Below are positions 26,234 through 35,257 of a stretch of 64,000 nt of DNA, one piece after another. Where the stretch lies: positions 1,674,001 through 1,738,000 of the forward strand of contig NZ_CP070353.1 of NCBI RefSeq assembly GCF_016919405.1, read 5' to 3'. Numbering within the stretch: position 1 is the first letter of the stretch; each line of letters starts with the position of its first letter. Source of the stretch: Ensifer sp. PDNC004 (lineage in GTDB: Bacteria > Pseudomonadota > Alphaproteobacteria > Rhizobiales > Rhizobiaceae). The notes beneath the pieces were generated by a model. It had not been told where the DNA came from. It made no database searches and was given only the letters and a program-made list of their open reading frames with translations. The position numbers and the translations under genes are program-made.

Positions 26234-28246
26234 ATGGACAAGCATCTCGCCCAGACGGAAGAGACCGAATTCAAGACGCTGACGGAACGCAGGGAAGAGC
26301 TGGAAGATGTCGGCCATAACTGTTCCGCCAATCCGACGATGGGCGACATCATCCATCGCCGCTTCTCCCGCCGCTCGTTCATCGGCGGTTCGCTGGCCGT
26401 TGCCGCGATCTCGACCACCGTCAGCCCGCTCGCTCTCCTGACCGCCGAAGAGGCACGCGCCGAGGATGGTTCACAGTTCGACTTCACCGAGATCGAAGCC
26501 GGCGTCGACGAGAAGCACCATGTCGCCGAAGGCTACGATGCCGACGTCCTGCTGCGCTGGGGCGACAAGATCTTCGCCGACAGCCCGGAGTTCGACCCGA
26601 AGAACCAGACGGCTGCTGCCCAGGAAAAGCTGTTCGGCTACAACAACGACTATGTCGGCTTCATCCCGCTCGACGGCAGCGCCGACCATGGCCTGCTCGT
26701 CGTCAACCACGAATACACCAATGCCGAGCTGATGTTCCCGGCCTTCGCCAGCGTCGTGAAGGAAAAGGTGACCAAGGACGGCAAGGAGGTCGAGGAAGAG
26801 AAGGTCGTTCTCGGCGAATACAGCAAGGAGCTTGTCGACATCGAGATGGCTGCCCATGGCGGCACGATCATCGAGATCCGCAAGGTCGACGGCAAGTGGC
26901 AGCCGGTTCTCGACGGCAAGAACAACCGCCGTATCACCGTCAATACCGAGATGCAGATCACCGGCCCTGCCGCCGGCCACGACCGCCTGAAGACGCCATC
27001 CGACCCGACCGGCAAAAAGGTGTTCGGCACGCTCAACAACTGCGCCGGCGGCGTCACCGCCTGGGGCACCTACATGATGGCCGAGGAAAACTTCAACGGC
27101 TATTTCGGCGGCGAGATCGCCGAGGACCATCCGGAATACAAGCAGCTGAAGCGGCTCGGCGCACCGGGCGGACAGTATGAATGGGCGTCCTTCTACGACC
27201 GTTTCGACGTCTCCAAGGAGCCGAACGAAGCCAATCGCTTCGGCTGGATCGTCGAGGTCGATGCGCTGGACCCGACCTCGGTGCCGAAGAAACGCACGGC
27301 TCTCGGCCGCTTCAAGCATGAAGGCTGCGAATCGATCGTCAACAAGGACGGCCGCGTCGTGCTGTATTCCGGCGACGACGAGCGCTACGACTATGTCTAC
27401 AAGTTCGTGACCAAGGGCGTCTTCAACCCTGACGACCGCGCCGCCAACATGGACCTCTTCGACGAGGGCACGCTCTACGTCGCCAAGTTCGACGAGGACG
27501 GCACCGTCACCTGGATGCCGCTGACGCACGGTGAGGGCCCGCTGACCGAAGCCAACGGTTTTGCCTCGCAGCCTGACGTGCTGATCAACACCCGTCTCGC
27601 CTCCGACGCGCTCGGCGCCACCAAGATGGACCGTCCGGAAGATGTTCAGCCGAACCCGAAGACGGGCAAGGTCTACGTGATGCTGACCAACAACACCAAG
27701 CGCAAGGCCGACGAAGTCGACGCCGCCAACCCGCGCGCCAAGAACGCCTTCGGTCATATCGTCGAGATCACCGAGACCGATGGCGACTTCGCCTCCCTGA
27801 AGAGCCGCTGGGACGTGCTCCTGAAGTGCGGCGACCCAAGCGTGGCCGATGTCGGCGCTTCGTTCTCGACCGCGACCACCAAGAACGGCTGGTTCGGCAT
27901 GCCCGACAATTGCGCCATCGACACCGACGGCCGTCTCTGGGTTTCGACCGACGGCAACAACGAGAAGGACACCGGCCGCACCGACGGTATCTGGGCGATC
28001 GACACGGACGGTGCCGCCCGCGGCACGTCGAAGCTCTTCTTCCGCGTGCCGGTCGGTGCGGAAATGTGCGGCCCCTGCTTCAACCCGACGTCGGACACCT
28101 TCTTCCTGGCCGTCCAGCATCCGGGCGACGCCGGTCTTGCTACCTACGAGACCCCGGCTACTCGCTGGCCGGACTTCAAGGACGACATGCCGGTACGTCC
28201 GGCCGTCGTTGCCGTGACCAAGCAGGGCGGCGGCCGCATCGGCTGA
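26234..28246 (+). CDS. phoX: PhoX-family alkaline phosphatase, Tat-exported
   Basis: This 670-aa protein releases phosphate from organic esters in the periplasm. The twin-arginine signal RRFSRRSFIGG (about residues 42-52) is followed by a hydrophobic stretch and a cleavage-like AEEARAED, so export is by Tat in folded form, as expected for a Ca/Fe enzyme. PhoX/DUF839 features include NHEYTNAELMFP, NNCAGGVTAWGTYMMAEENF and PDNCAIDTDGRLWVSTDGN. The start at 26234 has AGGAG 8 bases upstream. A Pho box lies upstream and a strong terminator downstream. It is transcribed alone. Confidence 0.93.
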   Translation: MDKHLAQTEETEFKTLTERREELEDVGHNCSANPTMGDIIHRRFSRRSFIGGSLAVAAISTTVSPLALLTAEEARAEDGSQFDFTEIEAGVDEKHHVAEGYDADVLLRWGDKIFADSPEFDPKNQTAAAQEKLFGYNNDYVGFIPLDGSADHGLLVVNHEYTNAELMFPAFASVVKEKVTKDGKEVEEEKVVLGEYSKELVDIEMAAHGGTIIEIRKVDGKWQPVLDGKNNRRITVNTEMQITGPAAGHDRLKTPSDPTGKKVFGTLNNCAGGVTAWGTYMMAEENFNGYFGGEIAEDHPEYKQLKRLGAPGGQYEWASFYDRFDVSKEPNEANRFGWIVEVDALDPTSVPKKRTALGRFKHEGCESIVNKDGRVVLYSGDDERYDYVYKFVTKGVFNPDDRAANMDLFDEGTLYVAKFDEDGTVTWMPLTHGEGPLTEANGFASQPDVLINTRLASDALGATKMDRPEDVQPNPKTGKVYVMLTNNTKRKADEVDAANPRAKNAFGHIVEITETDGDFASLKSRWDVLLKCGDPSVADVGASFSTATTKNGWFGMPDNCAIDTDGRLWVSTDGNNEKDTGRTDGIWAIDTDGAARGTSKLFFRVPVGAEMCGPCFNPTSDTFFLAVQHPGDAGLATYETPATRWPDFKDDMPVRPAVVAVTKQGGGRIG

Positions 28247-28269
28247 CCAGGACTGCGATTACAAGCAAG

Positions 28270-28300
28270 AACGCCGCGCAACTCAGCGCGGCGTTTCTTA
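28270..28300 (+). terminator. Intrinsic terminator of phoX
   Basis: A perfect 10-bp stem AACGCCGCGC/GCGCGGCGTT with a 6-base loop is followed by TTCTTATTT, 24 bp after the phoX stop. Confidence 0.85.
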
Positions 28301-28325
28301 TTTCAAAGGTGGTTACAGCGACGCT

Positions 28326-28480
28326 ATTCCGGACGGAAGACCGTCGCGCACTTGTCCTGGAATTGGCTTTCCCGGTTCGCAATTCCGGACGGGAAACCGC
28401 TGCGCACTTTTCCTGGAATTGGCTTTCCCGGTTCGCAATTCCGGACGGGAAACCGCTGCGCACTTTTCCTGGAATTGCTT
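28326..28480. repeat. Tandem RIME-like repeat, 56-bp period, 2.8 copies
   Basis: Copies begin at 28326, 28382 and 28438. Each contains ATTCCGGACGG, a CCGCTGCGCACTT core and CCTGGAATTG; complete copies add GGCTTTCCCGGTTCGCA. Copies 2 and 3 are identical where they overlap, while copy 1 differs at several bases. The last copy ends at the thioesterase stop codon. The core matches the repeats at 21471 and 48476. Confidence 0.9.
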
Positions 28481-28988
28481 AACGCCTGAGATTGTCGATC
28501 GGGAAGATGGCGCAGGTTTCGGTGCCGTGGGCGAGCAGCTTGCCGTTCCGGTCGCGCAGCCAGGCCTCGGAGGTCGCGATGGTGCGGCCGCGATGCACGA
28601 TGCGTCCCTCGCAGAAAACCTCGCCCATATCGGGCAGCAGCGGGCGCACGAGGTTCACCTTGAACTCGACCGTCGTATAGGCCTCCCCCGGTTTGACCGT
28701 GGTGAAGACCGCGCAGCCGAGGGCCGAATCCATGATCGTTGCCGTCCATCCGCCGTGAACCGTGCCGAGCGGATTGAGGTGTTCTTCGGTCGGCAGTCCC
28801 CTGAAGACCACCCGCCCCTCTTCCACTTCGCTTAATCCGAACTTCAGCGTCTTTGACATCGGCGGGGCCGGCAGGTCGCCGCTCAAAAGATCCTGCATCG
28901 CCTTCAGGCCGCCGTCGCGGGCGACGCGGTCAAGCGACAACACGCCGATGCCGGACACGGCCATGCCGGGGTAAAGTTCCTGGTGCAT
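28479..28988 (-). CDS. PaaI-family thioesterase
   Basis: This 169-aa hot-dog-fold protein hydrolyses acyl-CoA thioesters, probably as a tetramer. The signature NPLGTVHGGWTATIMDSALG (HGG near residue 79) is the PaaI-type active-site helix start. The C-terminal EVFCEGRIVHRGRTIATSEA strand pattern is typical. No specific substrate can be named; aromatic or short-chain acyl-CoAs are common. Its stop codon abuts the tandem repeat. It lies 15 bp after recO and is probably read from the same transcript. Confidence 0.9.
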   Translation of the reverse strand: MHQELYPGMAVSGIGVLSLDRVARDGGLKAMQDLLSGDLPAPPMSKTLKFGLSEVEEGRVVFRGLPTEEHLNPLGTVHGGWTATIMDSALGCAVFTTVKPGEAYTTVEFKVNLVRPLLPDMGEVFCEGRIVHRGRTIATSEAWLRDRNGKLLAHGTETCAIFPIDNLRR

Positions 28989-29003
28989 CGAAAACTCCTG
29001 GGG

Positions 29004-29750
29004 TCAGGCGGCCGAGGATTGCGCTTTCAGCGCCTTCAGCGCCGCATGGACGAAGCCGTCGCGGGCGGAAGAAACATCGAGGCCGCGCGGTTCATAGACA
29101 TGGCGGTGAAGGAAGAAGGCCGTCAGCCGGAAGGCGGCGGCAAGGCTGTCGTGGTCCGCAGCCCTTCGCGCTTCGGCCGAAAGGAAATCCGGCAGCGCCA
29201 GCATGCGATCGGCATAACGCTCTCCCGCCTCCCGGCAAACCGCCCTGCCCGATTTCGGCGAGACGTAGACGAGTTCGGTGCGGGTGCCGGTTGCGACACA
29301 TTCGGTCAGATCGAGGCCGAAGCCGAGATCGTTGAGGACTGCGAGTTCGAAGCGCACGAACAATTCGCCGGCATCGGCGGGATCGGCCAGATGATCGACG
29401 ATAACGGTCAGCGCCTCATAGAGATGAGGATGCGGGTCACGCTCGGGAAGCAGGCGCAAGAGCGCGCCCAGCGCCTGGATGCCGTAGACGGAGGTCGCCG
29501 TCTCCATTAGCCGGGCGGCGCGCAACTCAACCGGCTCGATTCGGAATTCGCCCATATGCTCGTCGAGCCGGGCGCGCCAGGTGACCTCCACCGAGTTGCC
29601 TGGCTGCAGCACCGGCTGCATCGAGCGCGAGCGGCCGGAACGCACCATGCCGAGATGCCGGCCGTGGATGGCGCTCATGACCTCGACTATAGCAGAGCTT
29701 TCGCCGTGCCGCCGGATCCCGAGAATGATGGCCTGATCGCTCCATTGCAT
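29004..29750 (-). CDS. recO: DNA repair protein RecO
   Basis: This 248-aa RecFOR-pathway mediator loads RecA on SSB-coated single strands. The N-terminal OB fold begins [20 protein letters not shown], followed by [22 protein letters not shown] and a helical C-terminal domain. The start at 29750 is fixed by the conserved MQWSD; the open frame continues 64 codons upstream without homology. In many alphaproteobacteria recO follows era; here it is about 12 kb away, next to a thioesterase gene. Confidence 0.94.
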   Translation of the reverse strand: MQWSDQAIILGIRRHGESSAIVEVMSAIHGRHLGMVRSGRSRSMQPVLQPGNSVEVTWRARLDEHMGEFRIEPVELRAARLMETATSVYGIQALGALLRLLPERDPHPHLYEALTVIVDHLADPADAGELFVRFELAVLNDLGFGLDLTECVATGTRTELVYVSPKSGRAVCREAGERYADRMLALPDFLSAEARRAADHDSLAAAFRLTAFFLHRHVYEPRGLDVSSARDGFVHAALKALKAQSSAA

Positions 29751-29935
29751 GGCTATGGCATACACCCGTGGTCGAAAGCGGATCAAGCTATGTTGCGAGC
29801 GCAAAGCACCATTGCCGACTGTCGCCATTCGGCCACACTCATCGGTTGCCTCATTTGCGACATGCTGTCGCCGCCCCGACGCCGTCTTTGACATTAGAAC
29901 GGAAGAGCGGCAAAAGCCGTGCCTCCCGCCCGAAA

Positions 29936-30709
29936 ATGACAATCAGCAGGATCAAAATTCAAATTATGTGTGTGTCCCGGAACAGCGCCGGCCGCCTGGC
30001 GCAGCTCTTCGCCCTTCTTCTCGCCACCTCGACGCTCGCAAGCTGCGTCACTACGTCGGGGCCTGCCAAGCCGAAGGGACCGGATCCATACTACGTGGCG
30101 ATGTACGGTCCGCTGCCGAACGAAAAGTTCCCGCTGGATGCCATCGACATCAGCAAGGTCGACAAGCGCTATCTGCGCCAGCAGGTCGCCTACCAGACGC
30201 ATGAGCCGCCGGGCACGATCGTCATCGATACCCAAAACCGCTTCCTCTACCTCGTGCAAGATGGTGGCATGGCGATGCGCTACGGCATCGGCGTCGGCAA
30301 GGCCGGTCTCGAATTCGAAGGCGAAGCGCGCATCGCGCGCAAGGCCGAATGGCCGCGCTGGACGCCGACGCAAAGCATGGTCGAGCGCGAGCCGGAACGC
30401 TACGGCCCGCTTGCCGGCGGCATGGAGCCGGGCGTGCGCAATCCTCTCGGACCGCGCGCGCTCTATCTCTTCCAGGGCAACCGCGACACGCTGTTCCGCA
30501 TCCACGGCACGACCGAGGCCTGGTCGATCGGCAAGGCCGTTTCGAGCGGCTGCATCCGCCTCTTCAACCCCGATATCATCGACCTCTACAGCCGCGTGCC
30601 GCTCGATTCACGCGTCGTCGTGCTGCAGGCCGAACCGCCGATGACCGAGCCGGCCGGCGGCATCCCGATGGCGAGCGCCACCAATGGTGGCCTCCCTCCG
30701 ATGTACTGA
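29936..30709 (+). CDS. L,D-transpeptidase lipoprotein (YkuD domain)
   Basis: This 257-aa periplasmic enzyme makes 3-3 peptidoglycan crosslinks or anchors proteins to peptidoglycan. The N-terminus has a signal with lipobox STLASC (Cys37), so it is probably an outer- or inner-membrane lipoprotein. The YkuD motif is [20 protein letters not shown] with His190 and catalytic Cys206. A later ATG at 29966 is possible. Multiple L,D-transpeptidases are usual in Rhizobiales, which grow at the poles and use many 3-3 links. It is divergent from recO. Confidence 0.93.
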   Translation: MTISRIKIQIMCVSRNSAGRLAQLFALLLATSTLASCVTTSGPAKPKGPDPYYVAMYGPLPNEKFPLDAIDISKVDKRYLRQQVAYQTHEPPGTIVIDTQNRFLYLVQDGGMAMRYGIGVGKAGLEFEGEARIARKAEWPRWTPTQSMVEREPERYGPLAGGMEPGVRNPLGPRALYLFQGNRDTLFRIHGTTEAWSIGKAVSSGCIRLFNPDIIDLYSRVPLDSRVVVLQAEPPMTEPAGGIPMASATNGGLPPMY

Positions 30710-30737
30710 GGACAGGTGAAAGCGACGGCCGGGCGCC

Positions 30738-31097
30738 TTACCAGGCGTCCGGCGCCCTGACCATGTGTACGATATTGGCCGGGTTCATGATCCAGCCGCC
30801 ACGAAAGCCCTCGCCCAGATCCTCGACCGCGTCGCAGCGTACGACCCCCTTGGCGGCGAGCTGCCCAAGGGCACCAGCATGGTCATCGGTGAAGAGTTCG
30901 AGCCAGACTTCCGCCTGGCTGAAATTCGCAGCCTCGTCGATCCACAGTTGGTTCGGCCCAAGCTTGAAGCCGACGGCAGGCAACTTTTCCGGGATGGGTT
31001 CGAGGCCAACTGTGTCGCGATAGAAGGCGACCACCGCTTCGTACTGATGCGAGGGGACCTTCATTGCGATGTTGATACCACCGGTAATTTTCGTCAT
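30738..31097 (-). CDS. VOC-family protein
   Basis: This 119-aa vicinal-oxygen-chelate fold protein begins MTKITGGINIAMKVP and continues HQYEAVVAFYRDTVGLEPI, the usual first beta-alpha unit. The start at 31097 has AGGAG 9 bases upstream. It lacks an obvious full set of glyoxalase metal ligands, so it may bind rather than convert. It ends near WIMNPANIVHMVRAPDAW, where a metal ligand Glu is not evident. Function unknown. Confidence 0.82.
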   Translation of the reverse strand: MTKITGGINIAMKVPSHQYEAVVAFYRDTVGLEPIPEKLPAVGFKLGPNQLWIDEAANFSQAEVWLELFTDDHAGALGQLAAKGVVRCDAVEDLGEGFRGGWIMNPANIVHMVRAPDAW

Positions 31098-31281
31098 GAC
31101 GCACGCTCCTGTTGGCCGCCGACCCGTCTGGGTGCGGCTGCGATGTTGATCTGTCAAAGCCCACGAAGAATTGCCGCAAGCGAGCGAAAGCGCCGCCCGC
31201 TTGCACGAACGTGCGACGGGCGCTCCTGCTGCTGCCTCGAGATGTCCTTCCGCTTGCGGCGTTACCGCTCCAGGCGGGTTT

Positions 31282-31764
31282 CTAGGCCTGCGGCTCGAGC
31301 GCCGGCTTGCCTGAGAGTTCGCTGAGGTAATAGCCGTCGCGCAGATTGATGCCGTATTCGAGCCAGGCTTTCATGCAGGCGAGCATTTGCGACCAGCCCT
31401 CGCAGTTGACGTAGGAGCTTTTCTGCCCCTGCCCGTTCTCGCGCCAGCCCGTTTCGGCGATGGTCACCATCGTTGCGCCATCCTCCAGTGACTGGAAGCG
31501 CATCTCCACACGGGTCTGGTAGGCATCCTCGCCTTCGGCGACCATGGCACCCCAGCAAAAGACGATTCGCTCGTTGGGCTCGACCACCTCCACCTGGACC
31601 GGCACTTCGCCCCACCACGTCACGGTTGCGCCGGCGACCAGCGGCCCGCTGATGCCACCGAGCGTCACGAAGTAGCGGCTGAGCTGGTCCGGATTGACGA
31701 CCGCGTCGAAAACCTGGGCGACAGGGCGGCCGATCCGTCCGTTCACGCGAAATTCAAAGGGCAT
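31282..31764 (-). CDS. SRPBCC/AHSA1-domain protein
   Basis: This 160-aa START-like fold begins MPFEFRVNGRIGRPVAQVFDAVV and contains WWGEVPVQVEVVEPNERIVFCW and ETGWRENGQG, as in AHSA1-type proteins. It is cytosolic and binds small hydrophobic ligands in this family; the ligand is unknown. An AGGAGG ribosome site lies 8 bases upstream. It is divergent from an ArsR-type regulator, a common and probably functional pairing in which the regulator represses both genes. Confidence 0.88.
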   Translation of the reverse strand: MPFEFRVNGRIGRPVAQVFDAVVNPDQLSRYFVTLGGISGPLVAGATVTWWGEVPVQVEVVEPNERIVFCWGAMVAEGEDAYQTRVEMRFQSLEDGATMVTIAETGWRENGQGQKSSYVNCEGWSQMLACMKAWLEYGINLRDGYYLSELSGKPALEPQA

Positions 31765-31797
31765 GGCGTATTCCTCCTGTCGATACCAACGAGATTA

Positions 31798-31815
31798 TGT
31801 TATAGAAATACAACA
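31798..31815. promoter_or_regulatory. Candidate ArsR-type operator
   Basis: An interrupted inverted repeat TGTTATA-GAAA-TACAACA (one mismatch between arms) lies in the 50-bp gap between the SRPBCC and ArsR genes, ending on the first base of the ArsR ATG. Its position would let the regulator control both directions. Assignment is inference. Confidence 0.5.
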
Positions 31816-32138
31816 TGTCAACCGATTCGAAAGACGACCTGGTGTTCAAGGCGCTCGCCAACGGGCTGCGCCGGCAGATGCTCGACGCCATGCGGCAGGA
31901 GCCGCAGACCACCGGCATGCTGTGCGAGCGCTTCAGCAATCTCGACCGCTGCACGGTCATGCAACACCTCAAAGTCCTTGAGCAGGCCGAGCTCGTGCTC
32001 GTCCGTCGCGAGGGGCGCGAACGCTGGAACCATTTGAACGCATTGCCGATCCAGGCGATCCATGATCGCTGGATCAGCCAGTATGCCGGCCATGCGATGT
32101 CGGTGCTGTCTGCCCTGCAACAGGACCTCGACCGGTAA
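31815..32138 (+). CDS. ArsR-family helix-turn-helix regulator
   Basis: This 107-aa winged-helix repressor has a core KALANGLRRQMLDAM, a recognition helix in CTVMQHLKVLEQAELV and a wing VRREGRERWNHLN. No metal-binding ELCVCDL motif is seen, so it is not an arsenic or metal sensor of the classic type; it belongs to the SRPBCC-linked subgroup. There is no Shine-Dalgarno before the ATG at 31815, so the message may be leaderless. It is divergent from the SRPBCC gene. Confidence 0.9.
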   Translation: MSTDSKDDLVFKALANGLRRQMLDAMRQEPQTTGMLCERFSNLDRCTVMQHLKVLEQAELVLVRREGRERWNHLNALPIQAIHDRWISQYAGHAMSVLSALQQDLDR

Positions 32139-32215
32139 CCAGACCGATGGTTTCGGCTTTCAATCGATCGCCTTTCTTCGTATGAACGGCCGATACGTAA
32201 ATTGGGGACATCGTC

Positions 32216-33232
32216 GTGCGCTACCTCATCACCGGCACCGCAGGCTTCATCGGCTTTCACCTCGCCAAGCGGCTGATCGACGAAGGGCATTTCGTGGTCG
32301 GCTTCGATGGCATGACCCCCTATTACGACGTGACGCTGAAAGAGAATCGGCATGCGATCCTCGCCCGCTCGAACGGCTTCAAGCCCGTCGTCGGCATGCT
32401 TGAGGACAGGGACGCGCTGCGCCGGGCCGCTGAGCTTGCCGAACCCGAGGTCATCATCCACCTCGCCGCCCAGGCGGGCGTGCGCTACAGCCTCGAAAAT
32501 CCGAAGGCCTACGTGGATTCCAACCTGGTCGGCTCCTGGAACATTCTGGAACTGGCGCGGGAGCTTAACCCGAAGCACCTGATGCTGGCCTCGACGTCCT
32601 CGATCTACGGCGCCAACGAGAAAATCCCGTTTGCCGAAACCGACCGCGCCGACGAGCCGATGACGCTCTATGCCGCCACCAAGAAGTCGATGGAGCTGAT
32701 GGCGCACAGCTACGCCCATCTCTACAAGGTGCCGACCACGGCCTTCCGCTTCTTCACGGTCTACGGCCCCTGGGGGCGTCCCGACATGGCGCTGTTCAAG
32801 TTCGTCGACGCCATCCACAAGGGGCAGCCGATCGACATCTACGGCGAAGGCCGCATGAGCCGCGACTTCACCTATATCGACGACCTCGTCGAAGGCATTC
32901 TTCGGCTTTCCCACGTGGCGCCGGCGGAAGAAAACCGAGTGCCTGAGGAAAAGGCCGAGGACACGCTGTCGCGCCAGGGGCCCTTCCGCGTGGTCAATAT
33001 CGGCGGCGGCCAGCCGGTCGAACTGATGACCTTCGTGGAAACGGTCGAGAAGGCGGTCGGCAAGCCGGCGGTGCGCAACATGCTGCCGATGCAGCAGGGC
33101 GACGTGCCGCGCACCTACGCCTGCCCCGACCTTCTCGAAGCGCTGACCGATTTCAAGCCCTCGCTTCCTGTCGAAGAGGGCGTGGCGCGCTTCGCTGCCT
33201 GGTACAAGGATTACTACAACGCGAACCGGTAA
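32216..33232 (+). CDS. lpsL: UDP-glucuronate 4-epimerase, LpsL-like
   Basis: This 338-aa short-chain dehydrogenase/epimerase starts with GTG at 32216 after GGGGA (8-base spacer). The NAD-binding GTAGFIG is at residues 7-13, the catalytic YxxxK is YAATK near 160, and Thr/Ser are in ASTSSIYG. It converts UDP-glucuronate to UDP-galacturonate for LPS and capsule. The partner gene rkpK, which makes UDP-glucuronate, lies 169 bp downstream, the same pairing known in Sinorhizobium meliloti (lpsL-rkpK), where both matter for surface polysaccharides and nodule invasion. Confidence 0.9.
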   Translation: MRYLITGTAGFIGFHLAKRLIDEGHFVVGFDGMTPYYDVTLKENRHAILARSNGFKPVVGMLEDRDALRRAAELAEPEVIIHLAAQAGVRYSLENPKAYVDSNLVGSWNILELARELNPKHLMLASTSSIYGANEKIPFAETDRADEPMTLYAATKKSMELMAHSYAHLYKVPTTAFRFFTVYGPWGRPDMALFKFVDAIHKGQPIDIYGEGRMSRDFTYIDDLVEGILRLSHVAPAEENRVPEEKAEDTLSRQGPFRVVNIGGGQPVELMTFVETVEKAVGKPAVRNMLPMQQGDVPRTYACPDLLEALTDFKPSLPVEEGVARFAAWYKDYYNANR

Positions 33233-33328
33233 GCCGCTCGCCAGCTAATCCCCACTGATTATTCTGTTGGCGAGACGGCTTGCTTTACGCGCAATCGAGC
33301 ATAAATGGGTGTGAACCTGAGCGCATAA

Positions 33329-33352
33329 GCAATTGCAAAAATACGCAATTGC
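33329..33352. promoter_or_regulatory. Twin GCAATTGC palindromes upstream of rkpK
   Basis: The perfect palindrome GCAATTGC occurs at 33329-33336 and again at 33345-33352, a 16-bp period, about 50 bp before the rkpK start. Two identical palindromes in a short promoter region suggest a dimeric regulator binding twice on near the same helix face. The regulator is unknown. Confidence 0.45.
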
Positions 33353-33401
33353 ACGTTCTATGAACTGAGCTCGCTGTGGAACACAACAAGGGAAAGAGCC
33401 T

Positions 33402-34715
33402 ATGAAAATCACGATGATCGGCGCCGGCTATGTTGGCCTTGTTTCCGGCGTGTGTTTTGCGGACTTCGGTCACGACGTCGTTTGTCTCGACAAGGATGAG
33501 AGCAAGATCGACGCCTTGATGCAGGGGCGCATTCCGATCTTCGAACCCGGTCTCGACCAGCTTGTGGCAAGCAACGTCGCTTCGGGCCGTCTCACCTTCA
33601 CGACCGATCTCGTTGCCGCCGTCGCCGACAGCGACGTCATCTTCATTGCGGTCGGCACCCCGTCGCGGCGCGGCGACGGCCATGCCGACCTTTCCTATGT
33701 GCATGCCGCTGCCCGCGAGATTGCCCAGAACCTCAAGGGGTTCACCGTGATCGTGACGAAATCGACCGTTCCGGTCGGCACCGGCGACGAGGTCGAGCGC
33801 ATCATCCGCGAAACCAATCCGGACGCCGATTTCGCCGTCGTTTCCAACCCGGAATTCCTGCGCGAAGGTGCCGCGATCGAAGACTTCAAGCGGCCGGACC
33901 GCATCGTCATCGGCCTTTCTGGCGACGACGCGCGCGCACGGGACGTGATGACCGAGGTCTATCGCCCGCTCTATCTCAACCAGTCGCCGCTGGTCTTCAC
34001 CTCGCGCCGCACCTCCGAGCTGATCAAATATGCCGGCAATGCGTTCCTCGCGATGAAGATCACCTTCATCAACGAGATGGCGGATCTGTGCGAACGGGTC
34101 GGCGCCAATGTCCAGGATGTCGCCCGCGGCATCGGCCTCGATGGCCGTATCGGCTCGAAGTTCCTGCATGCCGGCCCCGGTTACGGCGGATCGTGCTTCC
34201 CGAAGGACACCCTGGCGCTGGTCAAGACCGCGCAGGACTATGACAGCCCGGTACGGCTGGTCGAGACGACGGTGGCCGTCAACGACAACCGCAAGCGGGC
34301 CATGGGCCGCAAGGTCATCGCTGCCGCCGGTGGCGACGTGCGCGGCCGCAAGATCGCAATCCTCGGCCTCACCTTCAAGCCGAACACTGACGACATGCGC
34401 GACAGCCCGGCGATCGTGGTCGTGCAGACGCTGCAGGATGCCGGCGCCCATGTCATCGGCTATGATCCGGAAGGCATGGAAAACGCGAAGAAGCTGATCG
34501 ACGGGATCGACTATGCCAGCGACCCCTACGAGGCCGCCAACGAAGCCGATGCACTGGTGATCGTTACCGAATGGAACGAGTTCCGGGCACTCGACTTCCG
34601 CCGGCTCAAGACCGTGATGAAGACGCCCATTCTCGTCGACCTCAGGAACATCTACCGCGAGGACGAGGTGGTGAAGCACGGCTTCAGCTATTCGAGCGTC
34701 GGCCGGTCGCTCTGA
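33402..34715 (+). CDS. rkpK: UDP-glucose 6-dehydrogenase, RkpK-like
   Basis: This 437-aa enzyme oxidises UDP-glucose twice to UDP-glucuronate with NAD. The N-terminal Rossmann motif is MIGAGYVG (residues 5-12), the catalytic Cys265 sits in GGSCFPKDTLAL, and the C-terminal UDP-binding domain shows LGLTFKPNTDDMRDSP. The length is normal. It supplies the substrate of LpsL. The 169-bp gap with its paired palindromes suggests a separate promoter as well as possible read-through. In S. meliloti rkpK mutants lack K-antigen and have altered LPS. Confidence 0.95.
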   Translation: MKITMIGAGYVGLVSGVCFADFGHDVVCLDKDESKIDALMQGRIPIFEPGLDQLVASNVASGRLTFTTDLVAAVADSDVIFIAVGTPSRRGDGHADLSYVHAAAREIAQNLKGFTVIVTKSTVPVGTGDEVERIIRETNPDADFAVVSNPEFLREGAAIEDFKRPDRIVIGLSGDDARARDVMTEVYRPLYLNQSPLVFTSRRTSELIKYAGNAFLAMKITFINEMADLCERVGANVQDVARGIGLDGRIGSKFLHAGPGYGGSCFPKDTLALVKTAQDYDSPVRLVETTVAVNDNRKRAMGRKVIAAAGGDVRGRKIAILGLTFKPNTDDMRDSPAIVVVQTLQDAGAHVIGYDPEGMENAKKLIDGIDYASDPYEAANEADALVIVTEWNEFRALDFRRLKTVMKTPILVDLRNIYREDEVVKHGFSYSSVGRSL

Positions 34716-34745
34716 CGGGAGCGGCTGAGCTCGCTTCCCCAGAGG

Positions 34746-35063
34746 CTAGGCCTTGGGTATCGGCAAGGGCGGCAGGGTTTCCCAGCTCTTGCCGGCGAGG
34801 ATGACGCAGCTTCGCCCGTTGACGTCGGTGACGATCAGCGTCCAGCTGCCATTGTCGGCAGCGTATATTTCCATGATCGCCTGCTGGTTGATCAGCGCGG
34901 TTGCCGCCGGCTTCTCCTGATATTGCCGCGTCAGAAACTCGATCACTTCGGACCGGTCGGCACAATTGACCGGAGCCTGGGAGATCGCGGGAACCGGACG
35001 CGCCACCACGCCCGCCGCCAAGAGGGCGGCCAATGCCAGGCCGCGGATCGCACTGCCCACCAT
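34746..35063 (-). CDS. Exported hypothetical protein, 105 aa
   Basis: The ATG at 35063 follows AGGAG with a 7-base spacer; a GTG just upstream is too close. The signal peptide is RGLALAALLAAGVVARPVPAI. The mature part has two cysteines (in PVNCADR and GRSCVIL), probably a disulfide, and a short beta-rich region (IMEIYAADNGSWTLIVTD). It looks like a small periplasmic protein; relatives are usually labelled hypothetical. It converges on rkpK. Confidence 0.8.
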   Translation of the reverse strand: MVGSAIRGLALAALLAAGVVARPVPAISQAPVNCADRSEVIEFLTRQYQEKPAATALINQQAIMEIYAADNGSWTLIVTDVNGRSCVILAGKSWETLPPLPIPKA

Positions 35064-35257
35064 CACCGAACTCCTTTCACCGGACGCGCGGCGAAGGAGT
35101 TTGCGTTGACCTTTCCGTCGCCGGCCGGCTGCGGCATGGGCACGGTGTGCCCGCGCCGCCCTGCAGCCAGTATGGTGGAAAGGCCGGATTATTACAATTA
35201 GCTAATTTATAAAGCAAACAGCCGGGGCGCCGGATGCGCCCGCGGCGAATGCCTGCG

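Noticed and set aside
28326..28480. CRISPR array
   Set aside because: Repeats are contiguous with no variable spacers and no cas genes nearby; they are RIME-type tandem repeats.
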